A DNA stretch of 33,245 nt, taken from assembly GCA_002898675.1 (NCBI GenBank), contig BEHW01000009.1, positions 1 to 33,245 of the forward strand, in the 5' to 3' direction. Below are positions 7,384 to 15,655 of this stretch, piece after piece. This stretch comes from a bacterium HR20 (GTDB taxonomy: Bacteria; Bacteroidota; Ignavibacteria; Kapaibacteriales; NICIL-2). Position 1 is the first letter of the stretch, and every line of letters begins with the position of its first letter. The position numbers and the translations under genes are program-made. The notes below the pieces were generated by a model that saw only the letters and a list, made by a program, of their open reading frames with translations, did no database searches and was not told the DNA's origin.

Positions 7384-8055
7384 ATGCCGGTTGGATTTCT
7401 CCTTGAGATGCTCTCAGGCCAGTCGCTCCCGCTCGGAACGATCTACTGCATCGGACGAAACTATGCCGATCACGCGCGCGAGATGAACGCAGAGCTTCCA
7501 AGCGAGCCTGTTGTGTTCCTCAAACCTCCAACGTCTGCCATTAGCGATGGGGGGACGATCCGAATTCCACCGAACGAAACGAATGCACACCATGAAGTCG
7601 AGCTCGTCGCAGTGATTGGCGCAGAACTGCACAATGCATCACTCGACGATGCGCATCGTGCAATCGCTGGCTACGCTGTCGGCATTGACGTCACGTTGCG
7701 CGATCGCCAGACACACGCCAAGAAGCATGGATTACCCTGGGCGTTGGCGAAAGGCTTTGCCACGAGCGCGCCAATCTCGCGTATGGTGCCAGCTGAGGCA
7801 ATCCCAGCGATTGGCGATGTCGAGTTCGGTCTGGAGGTCAACGGGACTGTTCGGCAGCGTGCCACGCCACGGCGGATGATCTGGTCAGTAGAAGAGCTGA
7901 TTGTGTTCCTCTCTCGGTGGTTCATCCTTGTGCCGGGCGACGTTGTTTTCACTGGAACGCCTGAGGGTGTCGGTCCGCTTGCCGAGGGCGATCGAGTGCG
8001 CGCTTGGCTTGGGGATGCAGTCGAATTGCGGCTCGATGTTGCGGTTGCAGTGTGA
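7384..8055 (+). CDS. Fumarylacetoacetate hydrolase family protein (FAHD1-like)
   Basis: This 223-residue single-domain FAH-family enzyme is most like FAHD1/YcgM-type acylpyruvases and oxaloacetate decarboxylases, which cleave or decarboxylate small 2-oxo acids using a divalent metal. It shows YCIGRNYADHAREM, FLKPPTSAI, HHEVELVAVIG with the metal-binding Glu71 and Glu73, Asp102 in GIDVTLRD, GLPWALAKGFATSAP, and FTGTPEGVGPL. The gene starts 15 nt after paaD on the same strand and its TGA overlaps the lpxH ATG, so it is probably co-transcribed. A role in downstream aromatic catabolism is possible but not shown; general central metabolism is equally likely. Confidence 0.87.
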   Translation: MPVGFLLEMLSGQSLPLGTIYCIGRNYADHAREMNAELPSEPVVFLKPPTSAISDGGTIRIPPNETNAHHEVELVAVIGAELHNASLDDAHRAIAGYAVGIDVTLRDRQTHAKKHGLPWALAKGFATSAPISRMVPAEAIPAIGDVEFGLEVNGTVRQRATPRRMIWSVEELIVFLSRWFILVPGDVVFTGTPEGVGPLAEGDRVRAWLGDAVELRLDVAVAV

Positions 8056-8801
8056 TGGTGTACTTTCTCTCCGATGTCCACTTAGGCTACGGCACGCTTG
8101 AGCAAACGCGCCAGCGCGAATCGCTGCTCATCGCTGTGCTGGAGGCAATAACACCACAAGCAACGCAGCTATTTCTCGTTGGGGACATCTTCGATTACTG
8201 GTTTGAATATCGAACGGTGCTCCCGCGGCAGTTCTACCGGACACTTGCGATGCTCGATCGGATGCGCTCCCACGGCATTGCTATTGACTATATCGTCGGC
8301 AACCATGACTTCGGACATCGAGATTTTTTCGAGCGGGAGTTGGGTATTCCAGTCCACTGGCATGACATCGAGCGGACGCTCGGAGAAAAGCGCTTTTACA
8401 TCGCGCACGGCGATGGCAAAGTCGCAGGAGATTGGGGCTACCTTGTCCTGCGTAAGCTCCTGCGCAGTCGGCTTGCGAACAAGCTCTATCGGTGGATCCA
8501 TCCAGATATTGGCATTGCACTGGCAGCGCTCTCCTCGCGGAAAAGTCGCAACTACACCTCCGAGCGCGACGACGGCACAAGCGACAGCTTAGCCGACTTT
8601 GCCCGCCATGCGATCTGTGAGCGCGGCTTCGACTACGTCATCATGGGACATCGGCACCGTCCGACGGTGCGGGAATACTCGTGCATGCAGCATCGCGGAA
8701 CCTACATCAATCTCGGCGACTGGCTCAGCTCGCCGCGTGTTGCGGTCTTCGATGGGGTCGAGTGTTCGCTCGTCGAAGCGGCCAGCCTCCTTGGCTCTTG
8801 A
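8055..8801 (+). CDS. lpxH: UDP-2,3-diacylglucosamine diphosphatase (LpxH-like)
   Basis: This calcineurin-like metallophosphatase of 248 residues is predicted to hydrolyse UDP-2,3-diacylglucosamine to lipid X in lipid A synthesis at the inner membrane. All metal motifs are present: SDVHLG (Asp7, His9), GDIFDYWF (Asp44), GNHD (83-85), HGD (118-120) and GHRHRP (His199, His201). The GDxFDxW form is typical of LpxH rather than of generic phosphodiesterases. I chose the ATG at 8055, which overlaps the upstream TGA (TGATG); the open frame extends upstream without homology. A 118-nt gap follows, holding the promoter region of the peptide transporter. A close LpxH2-type paralogue cannot be excluded. 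Confidence 0.85.
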   Translation: MVYFLSDVHLGYGTLEQTRQRESLLIAVLEAITPQATQLFLVGDIFDYWFEYRTVLPRQFYRTLAMLDRMRSHGIAIDYIVGNHDFGHRDFFERELGIPVHWHDIERTLGEKRFYIAHGDGKVAGDWGYLVLRKLLRSRLANKLYRWIHPDIGIALAALSSRKSRNYTSERDDGTSDSLADFARHAICERGFDYVIMGHRHRPTVREYSCMQHRGTYINLGDWLSSPRVAVFDGVECSLVEAASLLGS

Positions 8802-8875
8802 CCAACGTTTCGCGGCAGGTTAGTTCGACTCGGCGCAAAGACACGCTGGTTGCATCAGCAATGCTTGCGGGTTTC

Positions 8876-8883
8876 CTATTTTG
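8876..8883 (+). promoter_or_regulatory. Candidate -7 box for the peptide transporter operon
   Basis: CTATTTTG, followed by CGTAGTA, resembles the TATTTTTGCG boxes elsewhere, with one mismatch or a one-base shorter spacing. It ends 37 nt before the ATG at 8920. A TTG lies 23 nt upstream (8850-8852). The 11-mer TTTGCGTAGTA recurs at 20078-20088, before the LysE gene. Confidence 0.35.
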
Positions 8884-8919
8884 CGTAGTAGGCATCAACC
8901 ACTGCAAATCACTCGACGC

Positions 8920-10914
8920 ATGGCACTCGAGCGAAGACGAACGGGAATGGCAAGCGTCCTTGTGCTTGCCGCAATTGCGCTAACCTTCACCGGATGCCCA
9001 GCGCAACGGCGCGCTGGGATACAGCAGAGCATGTCGAGCAAAGTTGAGCTGTGGAGAAAGTACACCGTTCCGCCCGGTGCCGATCCCTCCGTTCCAGATT
9101 CGCTTGGTGGGGCTGGCTTTGAATTGATCGCAGAAAAGCTGGGCTTTACCACCTACACCCCGAAGCCGGAAGAGATGAAGTTCTTCGGGGATCCACGGGC
9201 ACGGACCGGTGGGGAAATTCACATCATCTCGAATCAATTCCCTCCGACATTTCGGCCGGTCGGGCAAAACAGCAACACTGTGTACAACTCCGAAATCAAC
9301 AGCTTCGTGTATGAGACGCTGCTTTCGACCCATCCGGTCACTCGAGAATTCATCCCCGCGCTCGCCTCGCACTGGAAGATCAGCGACGATAAGATGACCT
9401 TTACGTTTCGGATAGATCCGAACGCGCGCTTTTCCAATGGGCTACCTGTGACGGCGGAAGACGTCCGTGCCACATGGCGCTTGCTGATGGACGAGAGCAT
9501 CCTCGAACCTGCCTTGCAGGTGGTTTACAGCAAGTATGAAGAGCCGGAGGTGCTCAGCAAGTATCTTGTCCGGGTGCGATGCAAGACGAAAAATTTTCGC
9601 AACCTGCTCTACTTTGCCGCCTCGATGCAGATTCTCTGCGCGGCTGAGATTGGGAATTTGACCGGCGATGAATTTCTCGATCGCTACAACTATAACATGC
9701 CCTCCGGAAGTGGGGAATACATCATCCTCGAACAGGATGTCAAGCTCGGAAAGCGGTACGTGCTCACTCGGCGCGACGATTACTGGGCGAAAGATTATCC
9801 GATGGCGCGCTATACGGGGAACTTCGACCGCATCATCTACGAAGTGATTACGGATAACCCGATCGTCGAGTACGAACGCTTCAAGAAGGGACAAGCCGAT
9901 GTCTTCCGTTTCACGATGGCTACGACGCTCAAGTGGATTAGCGATACTGCCAGCGACCCCATTCGGCTTGGGTGGATTCGTCGCGTGCGCGTCTATACCG
10001 ACGGTCCGATGGGAACGGGCGGCTATGCATTCAACATGCGCAAGCCACCCTTCGACGACATCAGAGTCCGCAAGGCATTTGCTTACTTGCTCCCACGCGA
10101 GCAGATCATCGAAAAGTTGCTCTTCGGAGAGTATGAGCCCTACGATACACAGTATCCTGGGCAAGTCTACGCCAACCCCAACAACCCGAAGGTGACGTAC
10201 AATCCTGCGCTTGCGAATCGCTTGCTCGATGAAGCTGGCTGGAGCCAACGCAACCAGGAGGGCATTCGCACAAAGAACGGTCAGCCATTCCGCATCGAGC
10301 TCTCGATTACTCCGCCCCAGGCACGGTACGTTACTCCGTACCAACAAGAGCTTCGCAAGGCAGGAATTGACCTGCAGCTCAAGTACGAAGACTGGACGAC
10401 GCTCCTGAAAAACATTGATGCACGCAACTTCACGATTTTCTACTTCGGCTACTCCGGACTCCTCATCCCCAACCCAGAAACCTCGCTGCGATCGGACTTG
10501 GCTGATAAAACCGACAACAACAACATCCAAGGCGTCAAGAGCAAGGAGATTGACGCGCTGATCGCTGCATACGATACAGCGTTTGCCTTCCGCGATCAGG
10601 TGCGGATTATTCGAGCGATTGACAGTATCTGTGCGCAGATGTGGTTCAACGTGTACACGTGGAATCCACGCGGCCTCCGGATCGCCTATTGGGATAAGTT
10701 CGGCATGCCGGAATACGTACTGCCGCGCTATGCGCAGTTGAGCTACGTGTATTCAACGATTGCAGCGACGTGGTGGTATGATCCCGAAAAAGCTGCACGG
10801 CTGCAGCGTGCAATCCTGAAAGGAGAGGACCTCGGCGGTCCCAAAGGCATTGTGGAGGTGCGCTATTGGAAGGAGCTTGCCGCGCGCGATCCGCGCTACG
10901 GGTTTCAGTTCTGA
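8920..10914 (+). CDS. Peptide ABC transporter substrate-binding lipoprotein (family 5, YejA/OppA-like)
   Basis: This large extracytoplasmic solute-binding protein of 664 residues delivers oligopeptides to the permeases encoded next. The N-terminus is a lipoprotein signal (basic MALERRRTG, hydrophobic stretch, then LTFTGC with lipidated Cys26). Family 5 signatures include the helix FTFRIDPNARFSNGLPVTAEDVRATW and the later region GTGGYAFNMRKPPFDDIRVR, which is closer to YejA than to OppA. I chose the ATG at 8920 because the lipoprotein signal begins there; the open frame starts at a TTG inside the promoter box. It is the first gene of a five-gene transporter operon. The exact ligand cannot be predicted. 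Confidence 0.9.
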   Translation: MALERRRTGMASVLVLAAIALTFTGCPAQRRAGIQQSMSSKVELWRKYTVPPGADPSVPDSLGGAGFELIAEKLGFTTYTPKPEEMKFFGDPRARTGGEIHIISNQFPPTFRPVGQNSNTVYNSEINSFVYETLLSTHPVTREFIPALASHWKISDDKMTFTFRIDPNARFSNGLPVTAEDVRATWRLLMDESILEPALQVVYSKYEEPEVLSKYLVRVRCKTKNFRNLLYFAASMQILCAAEIGNLTGDEFLDRYNYNMPSGSGEYIILEQDVKLGKRYVLTRRDDYWAKDYPMARYTGNFDRIIYEVITDNPIVEYERFKKGQADVFRFTMATTLKWISDTASDPIRLGWIRRVRVYTDGPMGTGGYAFNMRKPPFDDIRVRKAFAYLLPREQIIEKLLFGEYEPYDTQYPGQVYANPNNPKVTYNPALANRLLDEAGWSQRNQEGIRTKNGQPFRIELSITPPQARYVTPYQQELRKAGIDLQLKYEDWTTLLKNIDARNFTIFYFGYSGLLIPNPETSLRSDLADKTDNNNIQGVKSKEIDALIAAYDTAFAFRDQVRIIRAIDSICAQMWFNVYTWNPRGLRIAYWDKFGMPEYVLPRYAQLSYVYSTIAATWWYDPEKAARLQRAILKGEDLGGPKGIVEVRYWKELAARDPRYGFQF

Positions 10915-10947
10915 GTCCGACACCGTTTCACCGATTCGAAGGCTGGT

Positions 10948-12183
10948 ATGGTCGAGTACTTTATACGCCGTTTGCTGCTGACGATTCCGACGTTCCTTGG
11001 AAGCACCTTTGTTGTCTTCCTCATCGTTCAGCTTGCTCCCGGCGGGCCGCTCGAGCAGCAAATTCAAGCGCTCAAGCGTGGTGGCGAAACTGCGGGAGCA
11101 GGCCTGGTTGGCGAGCAAGCGTTGCCGAAAGACGCAATCGAGGAGCTCAAACGCTTCTATGGCTTCGATAAACCGATTTGGCAGCGGTACCTCATCTGGC
11201 TCGGAGTCTGGAAACGCGAAGCAAAATCCTACCGCATCAAGCCAGGAGTGCCACGTCTGGTCGGGGACAATGAGCGGCTCATCCTGGTCAAGGAGGGCGA
11301 GAGTTTTGTCCTCCGCAATGCAGCTGATCCTTCCCGTCCGATTGGCGATTGGAAATGGCGCCAGGAACGCGACGAAGAGACCGGGGAAGTTCGATACCGC
11401 GTCTATCGTGAGGCGTACAGCGGCATCTTGACGGGTGATTTCGGTCGGTCCTACCGCTTTCGCAAGCCAGTCATCGAGCTCATCGCAGAACGATTGCCCG
11501 TTTCGATTCAGTTCGGTATTATCAGTTTCGTGCTCAGCTACGCGATCAGCGTCTATTTAGGCGTCCAGAAAGCGCTCCGCCACAACACGCCGTTCGACTT
11601 TGCAACCTCGAGTGCAGTCTTCATGACGTACTCCATCCCTGGTTGGGCGATTGGTGCTGTGCTTCTAGTGCTCTTTGCGACCGATCGCTTTTTCCCGATT
11701 TTTCCTCTCGGTGGCTTTGAGGATCCGCTCTACACAGATTTTAGCCTGCTCGAAAAAATCTGGGATCGCGCCTGGCACTTTGTGCTGCCGACGATTGCCT
11801 ACACCGCCGGGAGCTTCGCGCTGCTGACCATGCTCATGAAGAACTCGCTGATCGAGACGCTCTCGCAGGACTACATCCGCACTGCGTTCGCGAAGGGTAT
11901 TCGCGAAGAGCGTGTCATCTGGCTCCACGCAATGCGCAATTCGATTATCCCCATCACTGCGAACATCGGCTACGTCATCGGTATCTTCTTCGCCGGGTCG
12001 TACCTGATTGAGCGTGTCTTCGACATCCAAGGCATCGGGCAGCTCTCGTTCGAAGCGCTCGTTGCGCGCGACTACCCGATTGTGTTTGCCTTTACGGTGA
12101 TTAGCGTCGTCGTCACGCTCATCGGCTCGATTCTGTCGGATTTGGCATTGGCCCTTGTTGACCCACGAATTCGCTTCAAGTAG
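10948..12183 (+). CDS. Peptide ABC transporter permease (YejB/OppB-like)
   Basis: This inner-membrane permease subunit of 411 residues starts MVEYFIRRLLLTIPTFLGST, a classical OppB/YejB first helix, followed by QLAPGGPLEQQI and RFYGFDKPIWQRY, as in YejB. The permease domain contains an EAA-type loop (RTAFAKGIREERVIWLHAMRN) and ends ALVDPRIRFK. Between the IWLGVW segment and ILTGDFGRSY, about 70 residues (roughly 88-156) are inserted. They are polar and predicted to be beta-rich (KEGESFVLRNAADPSR, DWKWRQERDEETGEVRYRV), and should lie outside the membrane. E. coli YejB joins these positions directly. It is co-transcribed with the binding protein (33 nt upstream) and the YejE-like permease (3 nt downstream). 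Confidence 0.92.
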   Translation: MVEYFIRRLLLTIPTFLGSTFVVFLIVQLAPGGPLEQQIQALKRGGETAGAGLVGEQALPKDAIEELKRFYGFDKPIWQRYLIWLGVWKREAKSYRIKPGVPRLVGDNERLILVKEGESFVLRNAADPSRPIGDWKWRQERDEETGEVRYRVYREAYSGILTGDFGRSYRFRKPVIELIAERLPVSIQFGIISFVLSYAISVYLGVQKALRHNTPFDFATSSAVFMTYSIPGWAIGAVLLVLFATDRFFPIFPLGGFEDPLYTDFSLLEKIWDRAWHFVLPTIAYTAGSFALLTMLMKNSLIETLSQDYIRTAFAKGIREERVIWLHAMRNSIIPITANIGYVIGIFFAGSYLIERVFDIQGIGQLSFEALVARDYPIVFAFTVISVVVTLIGSILSDLALALVDPRIRFK

Positions 12184-12186
12184 GCT

Positions 12187-13350
12187 ATGGCAGAAGTCCA
12201 CACACAACCAGCGGAGCAATCCAGCGCTCCCCAATCAAGCAGCGAGGAGATTCTCTCGATTCAGCAGCGGCGTTGGCGGAAGTTCCGCTCGCTCAAGCGA
12301 GGGTACTATTCGCTCCTGGTGCTGCTGGCTGCGTACATCGTTTCGTTTTTCCTTCCACTGCTTGTCAACAACCGTGCACTGGTGGTGCACTTCAACGGGA
12401 AGACCTATTTCCCCGCGGTTCGAGATTTGCTCGATCTCCCCATCGTGGGGCAACTCGGCGGCACTCCCTTCATCGCAGGCGAAGAGCTTGGACAGATGGG
12501 CAACAAGAGCGAATGCAACTACCGCGCACTCAAACGGCAATATGAGCAGGAAGGCAAGGGCAACTACGTCATCATGCCGCCGTATCCATTCGGGCCGATC
12601 GAGGATATTTCCGTCGAAGGGAACGAACCATTCATGCCGCCACTGTCCCGGACCGCGTTCGGTGAGCTGCGGCTGTTTGGTACCGACGACCGCGGCCGCG
12701 ATGTGTTCGCGCGGATGGCCTATGGCTTCCAGATTTCATTTTCGTTCGCACTGCTTGTGGCGACTCTGTCGTACCTAATCGGTGTGCCGCTCGGTGCTCT
12801 GATGGGGTACTTTGGACGCTGGTTCGATCTGTTGATGCAGCGATTCATGGAGATTTGGGGGTCGCTGCCGTTTCTGTTTCTCATCATCATTGTCGTCTCG
12901 ATTGTTCGACCGAGCTTTTTTGTTCTGGTGCTTCTACTGGTGATCTTTTCGTGGTTAGGGATTGCTCAGCAGATGCGAGCGCAGTTCTACCGCGAGAAGA
13001 CCCGCGATTACACCGCAGCAGCGATTTCGATCGGTGTCCCGACGTGGCGAATTCTCCTGCGCCACATTCTGCCGAACTCGCTGGTGCCGATCATTACGTT
13101 CTTTCCCTTTGCAGTTGTTGGCGATATCGGGTCACTGGTGAGCCTGGATTTTCTTGGGTTCGGTCTTGCACCGCCGACACCGAGTTGGGGCGAGATGGTC
13201 AGCATTGGGATGGATAACCTCACAAACGGCTACTGGTGGCTGGTGCTTGTGCCGCTGGGAGCACTCTTTGTGACACTGATGCTTGTTGTCTTCATCGGCG
13301 AGGCGGTCCGCGAAGCCTTCGACCCCAAAACGTTCAGCCGATTGCGGTAG
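12187..13350 (+). CDS. Peptide ABC transporter permease (YejE/OppC-like)
   Basis: The second permease subunit has 387 residues. A Ser/Gln-rich cytoplasmic N-terminus is followed by RRWRKFRSLKRGYYSL leading into the first membrane helix. The segment VNNRALVVHFNGKTYFPAVRD and a long extracytoplasmic region to about residue 165 match the YejE arrangement. LFGTDDRGRDVFARMAYG begins the permease core, and the EAA-type loop is AAISIGVPTWRILLRHILPN. It ends FIGEAVREAFDPKTF, close to the C-terminus of E. coli YejE. The YejE resemblance, with the YejB-like neighbour, argues for a Yej-type peptide importer rather than a generic dipeptide system. Confidence 0.92.
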   Translation: MAEVHTQPAEQSSAPQSSSEEILSIQQRRWRKFRSLKRGYYSLLVLLAAYIVSFFLPLLVNNRALVVHFNGKTYFPAVRDLLDLPIVGQLGGTPFIAGEELGQMGNKSECNYRALKRQYEQEGKGNYVIMPPYPFGPIEDISVEGNEPFMPPLSRTAFGELRLFGTDDRGRDVFARMAYGFQISFSFALLVATLSYLIGVPLGALMGYFGRWFDLLMQRFMEIWGSLPFLFLIIIVVSIVRPSFFVLVLLLVIFSWLGIAQQMRAQFYREKTRDYTAAAISIGVPTWRILLRHILPNSLVPIITFFPFAVVGDIGSLVSLDFLGFGLAPPTPSWGEMVSIGMDNLTNGYWWLVLVPLGALFVTLMLVVFIGEAVREAFDPKTFSRLR

Positions 13351-13379
13351 CGCAGAAATGGAACAGGTCCAACCACATC

Positions 13380-13383
13380 GGAG
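13380..13383 (+). promoter_or_regulatory. Ribosome binding site (GGAG) deciding OppD-like start
   Basis: GGAG sits four bases before the ATG at 13388, whereas the earlier in-frame ATG at 13358 has no such element. Clear Shine-Dalgarno sequences are rare in this window, so this one is informative for the start choice. Confidence 0.4.
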
Positions 13384-13387
13384 CAGT

Positions 13388-14425
13388 ATGGATAGGCAAC
13401 CGTTACTTTCAGTTCGAAACTTGCGGACATACTTCAACATTGAGGGTCGCTGGGCTAAGGCAGTTGACGGCGTTAGCTTCGATGTCTATCCCGGCGAAGT
13501 CTTCGGGATCGTCGGGGAGTCCGGCTCGGGCAAGTCTGTGACAGCACTTTCGATCATGAAGCTCATCCCCGATCCGCCAGGGCGCATCGTGGATGGGCAG
13601 ATACTGTTCAAGGGCGAGAATCTTGCCGCGCTTGATTATCGGGAGATGTACCGAATCCGTGGCAAAGAAATTGGGATGATCTTCCAAGAGCCGATGACCT
13701 CCCTCAATCCGGTTTTTACCATAGGCATGCAGATCGCGGAAGTCCTGCAGGCGCACGAAGGGCTCTCAGAGGAAGAGGCGCGCTTTCGTGCAGCGGAACT
13801 GCTGACAAGCGTCGGCATCCCCGATGCGGAGAAACGGCTCGGCGACTACCCGCATCAATTCTCCGGTGGGATGCGGCAGCGCGTGATGATCGCAATAGCG
13901 CTGGCCTGCAATCCGAGCTTGCTGATCGCCGATGAACCGACGACAGCACTCGATGTGACCATCCAGGCGCAGATCTTGGAGCTTATGATTGAACTCAAGG
14001 AACAGCGCCAGGATGCGGCAATCATCCTCATTACGCATAACCTTGCCGTCGTCGCGGAAACGTGCCATCGCGTGATGGTCATGTACGGTGGCAAGGTCCA
14101 AGAAATCGCCGATGTCTTCGAGCTTTTCGGCAATCCGCTCCATCCTTACACGAAAGGGCTGCTGGCATCAATCCCACGACCGGATTTGCCGGAGTACCGC
14201 GGGAAGCGTTTGGTCGCAATTCCCGGCAATGTCCCGAGCATTCTCAACCTTCCGCGAGGGTGCAAATTCTGCACACGCTGTCCGGTAGCAATTGAGCGTT
14301 GTTTTACCGAAGAGCCGCCTTTGGTCGAGATCACCGCTGACCACTTCGTCCGCTGTCATCTGGTAGAATCAACGCTCCCGTCGCCGCGCATTCTGGATGG
14401 TCAACCACTTGCACACTCAGTATGA
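13388..14425 (+). CDS. Oligopeptide ABC transporter ATP-binding protein (OppD-like)
   Basis: This cytoplasmic ATPase subunit of 345 residues energises the YejB/YejE-like permeases. Walker A is GESGSGKS (43-50), followed by the Q-loop region MIFQEPMTSLNPVF, the signature FSGGMRQR, Walker B LLIADEPTTALDV and the switch His in LITHNLAVVAE. The C-terminal oligopeptide-transporter extension contains the Cys cluster GCKFCTRCP, ERC and RC. I chose the ATG at 13388 because GGAG lies 4 nt before it (13380-13383); an ATG at 13358 is also in frame. Its TGA overlaps the next ATG (ATGA). In E. coli YejF both ATPase halves are fused; here they are separate genes. Confidence 0.92.
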   Translation: MDRQPLLSVRNLRTYFNIEGRWAKAVDGVSFDVYPGEVFGIVGESGSGKSVTALSIMKLIPDPPGRIVDGQILFKGENLAALDYREMYRIRGKEIGMIFQEPMTSLNPVFTIGMQIAEVLQAHEGLSEEEARFRAAELLTSVGIPDAEKRLGDYPHQFSGGMRQRVMIAIALACNPSLLIADEPTTALDVTIQAQILELMIELKEQRQDAAIILITHNLAVVAETCHRVMVMYGGKVQEIADVFELFGNPLHPYTKGLLASIPRPDLPEYRGKRLVAIPGNVPSILNLPRGCKFCTRCPVAIERCFTEEPPLVEITADHFVRCHLVESTLPSPRILDGQPLAHSV

Positions 14426-15477
14426 GCGCACCAGTGTTACTGGAAGTCAAGGATCTGCACGTGTACTTTCCCGTCTATGCAGGCGTCTTGCAGCGCCGTG
14501 TTGCCGACATCAAAGCTGTTGATGGCGTTTCATTTACCGTCCATCGCGGCGAAACACTCGGACTAGTTGGCGAAAGTGGCTGCGGGAAAACAACCGTTGG
14601 GCGTGCGATTGTCAACGTCCTGCGACATTCCTCGCCCGATGTGCGCTTGCGAGGTTCGGTGATCTACCACCGACACGATGGTGCACCGGTTGATCTGCTT
14701 TCGCTCTCAACCAAGCAGATGACAGCGTACCGGCGGAAGATCGCGATGATTTTCCAGGACCCGTACTCATCGCTCAACAGCAGGCTCTCGGTGCGCGACA
14801 TCGTCCGCGAGCCGCTTGATCTGCACTGCCGCGATATGAGCCTGCGCGAGCGGAATGAGCGCGTCGAATGGCTGCTCGAAAAGGTCGGACTGCAACCGGA
14901 ATACGCAGAACGCTATCCGCACGAATTCTCCGGTGGTCAGCGGCAGCGCATTGGCATTGCTCGTGCGCTGGCAACGAACCCAGAGCTGATTATCTGCGAC
15001 GAGCCTGTCTCGGCGCTTGATGTCTCCGTCCAGGCCCAGGTGATCAACTTGATGGAAGACCTTCGCGCCGAATTTGGAATCGCGTACCTTTTCATCGCGC
15101 ATGACCTCTCGGTGGTGTATCACATTTCGCATCGGATTGCGGTCATGTACTTAGGCTCGATCGTCGAAATCGGAACCAAGGACGAAGTGTACTTTTCGCC
15201 GAAACATCCCTACACCCAAGCGCTCTTGAGCGCTGTACCCGCAAGCGACCCGCGGCAGCGGGGACGGAAGCGAATTATGCTCGAAGGCGATATCCCCACC
15301 CCAATCAACAAGCCGAGCGGCTGCAGCTTCCGAACGCGCTGTCCGATTGCGCGTCCGGAGTGCGCTCATTTTACCCCTGCCTTGGAAGAACACAGCCCAA
15401 CGCACTTCGTTGCGTGCCCGTACGTAGATCAAGCCTTCGCACCGCTTGAGGAGGACGAAAACGGCTTGCTCCAATAG
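14422..15477 (+). CDS. Oligopeptide ABC transporter ATP-binding protein (OppF-like)
   Basis: The second ATPase subunit has 351 residues. The OppF-type start VLLEVKDLHVYFPVYAGVLQ includes the insertion before DIKAVDGVSFTV that distinguishes F from D subunits. Walker A is GESGCGKTT (50-58), with MIFQDPYSSLNSRLSV, the signature FSGGQRQRIGIARAL, Walker B LIICDEPVSALDVSVQ and FIAHDLSVV. The C-terminal peptide-transporter extension has GCSFRTRCPIARPEC. The ATG overlaps the OppD-like stop as ATGA, which favours a 1:1 heterodimer. It is the last gene of the transporter operon; a tRNA promoter follows at once. Confidence 0.93.
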   Translation: MSAPVLLEVKDLHVYFPVYAGVLQRRVADIKAVDGVSFTVHRGETLGLVGESGCGKTTVGRAIVNVLRHSSPDVRLRGSVIYHRHDGAPVDLLSLSTKQMTAYRRKIAMIFQDPYSSLNSRLSVRDIVREPLDLHCRDMSLRERNERVEWLLEKVGLQPEYAERYPHEFSGGQRQRIGIARALATNPELIICDEPVSALDVSVQAQVINLMEDLRAEFGIAYLFIAHDLSVVYHISHRIAVMYLGSIVEIGTKDEVYFSPKHPYTQALLSAVPASDPRQRGRKRIMLEGDIPTPINKPSGCSFRTRCPIARPECAHFTPALEEHSPTHFVACPYVDQAFAPLEEDENGLLQ

Positions 15478-15504
15478 TTGGCAGAAGGCTGTGCTGTATT
15501 TTTG
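15478..15504 (+). promoter_or_regulatory. Candidate promoter TTG-N16-TATTTTTG for tRNA-Cys
   Basis: TTG at 15478-15480 and TATTTTTG at 15497-15504 match the Bacteroidetes consensus. The tRNA 5' end lies only 8 nt beyond the box, so transcription would start at or just before the mature 5' end. This is the best anchor in the window that the motif is a real promoter. Confidence 0.6.
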
Positions 15505-15511
15505 CGCCGCT

Positions 15512-15582
15512 GGTCCCGTAGCATAGTGGCTATGCAGAGGTCTGCAAAACCTCGTACGGCGGTTCGATTCCGCCCGGGACCT
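15512..15582 (+). tRNA. tRNA-Cys (anticodon GCA)
   Basis: The 71-nt cloverleaf can be folded by eye. The acceptor stem is GGTCCCG/CGGGACC (15512-15518 with 15575-15581), and the D stem is GCAT/ATGC. The anticodon stem is GAGGT/ACCTC with loop CTGCAAA, so the anticodon is GCA at 15544-15546. The variable loop is GTAC. The T stem is GGCGG/CCGCC with loop TTCGATT. The discriminator base at 15582 is T, as expected for tRNA-Cys. The CCA end is not encoded and must be added by the nucleotidyltransferase. All stems are fully paired. Confidence 0.96.
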
Positions 15583-15622
15583 CATCGTTATGCGCTGTTG
15601 GGAACTCTCGTCGAGTGCAGCG

Positions 15623-15630
15623 TACGTTCG
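15623..15630 (+). promoter_or_regulatory. Weak candidate -7 box (TACGTTCG) for efp
   Basis: TACGTTCG has one mismatch to TAnnTTTG and ends 26 nt before the efp ATG, with a TTG 22 nt upstream (15598-15600). Read-through from the tRNA-Cys promoter is an equally good explanation for efp expression. Confidence 0.22.
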
Positions 15631-15655
15631 GTGTGTCCCACGTTTTTCAATTCCT

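Noticed and set aside
9442..10530. Minus-strand open frame (362 codons) opposite the binding-protein gene
   Set aside because: It is fully antisense to a conserved solute-binding protein and resembles no family; it arises from codon bias.
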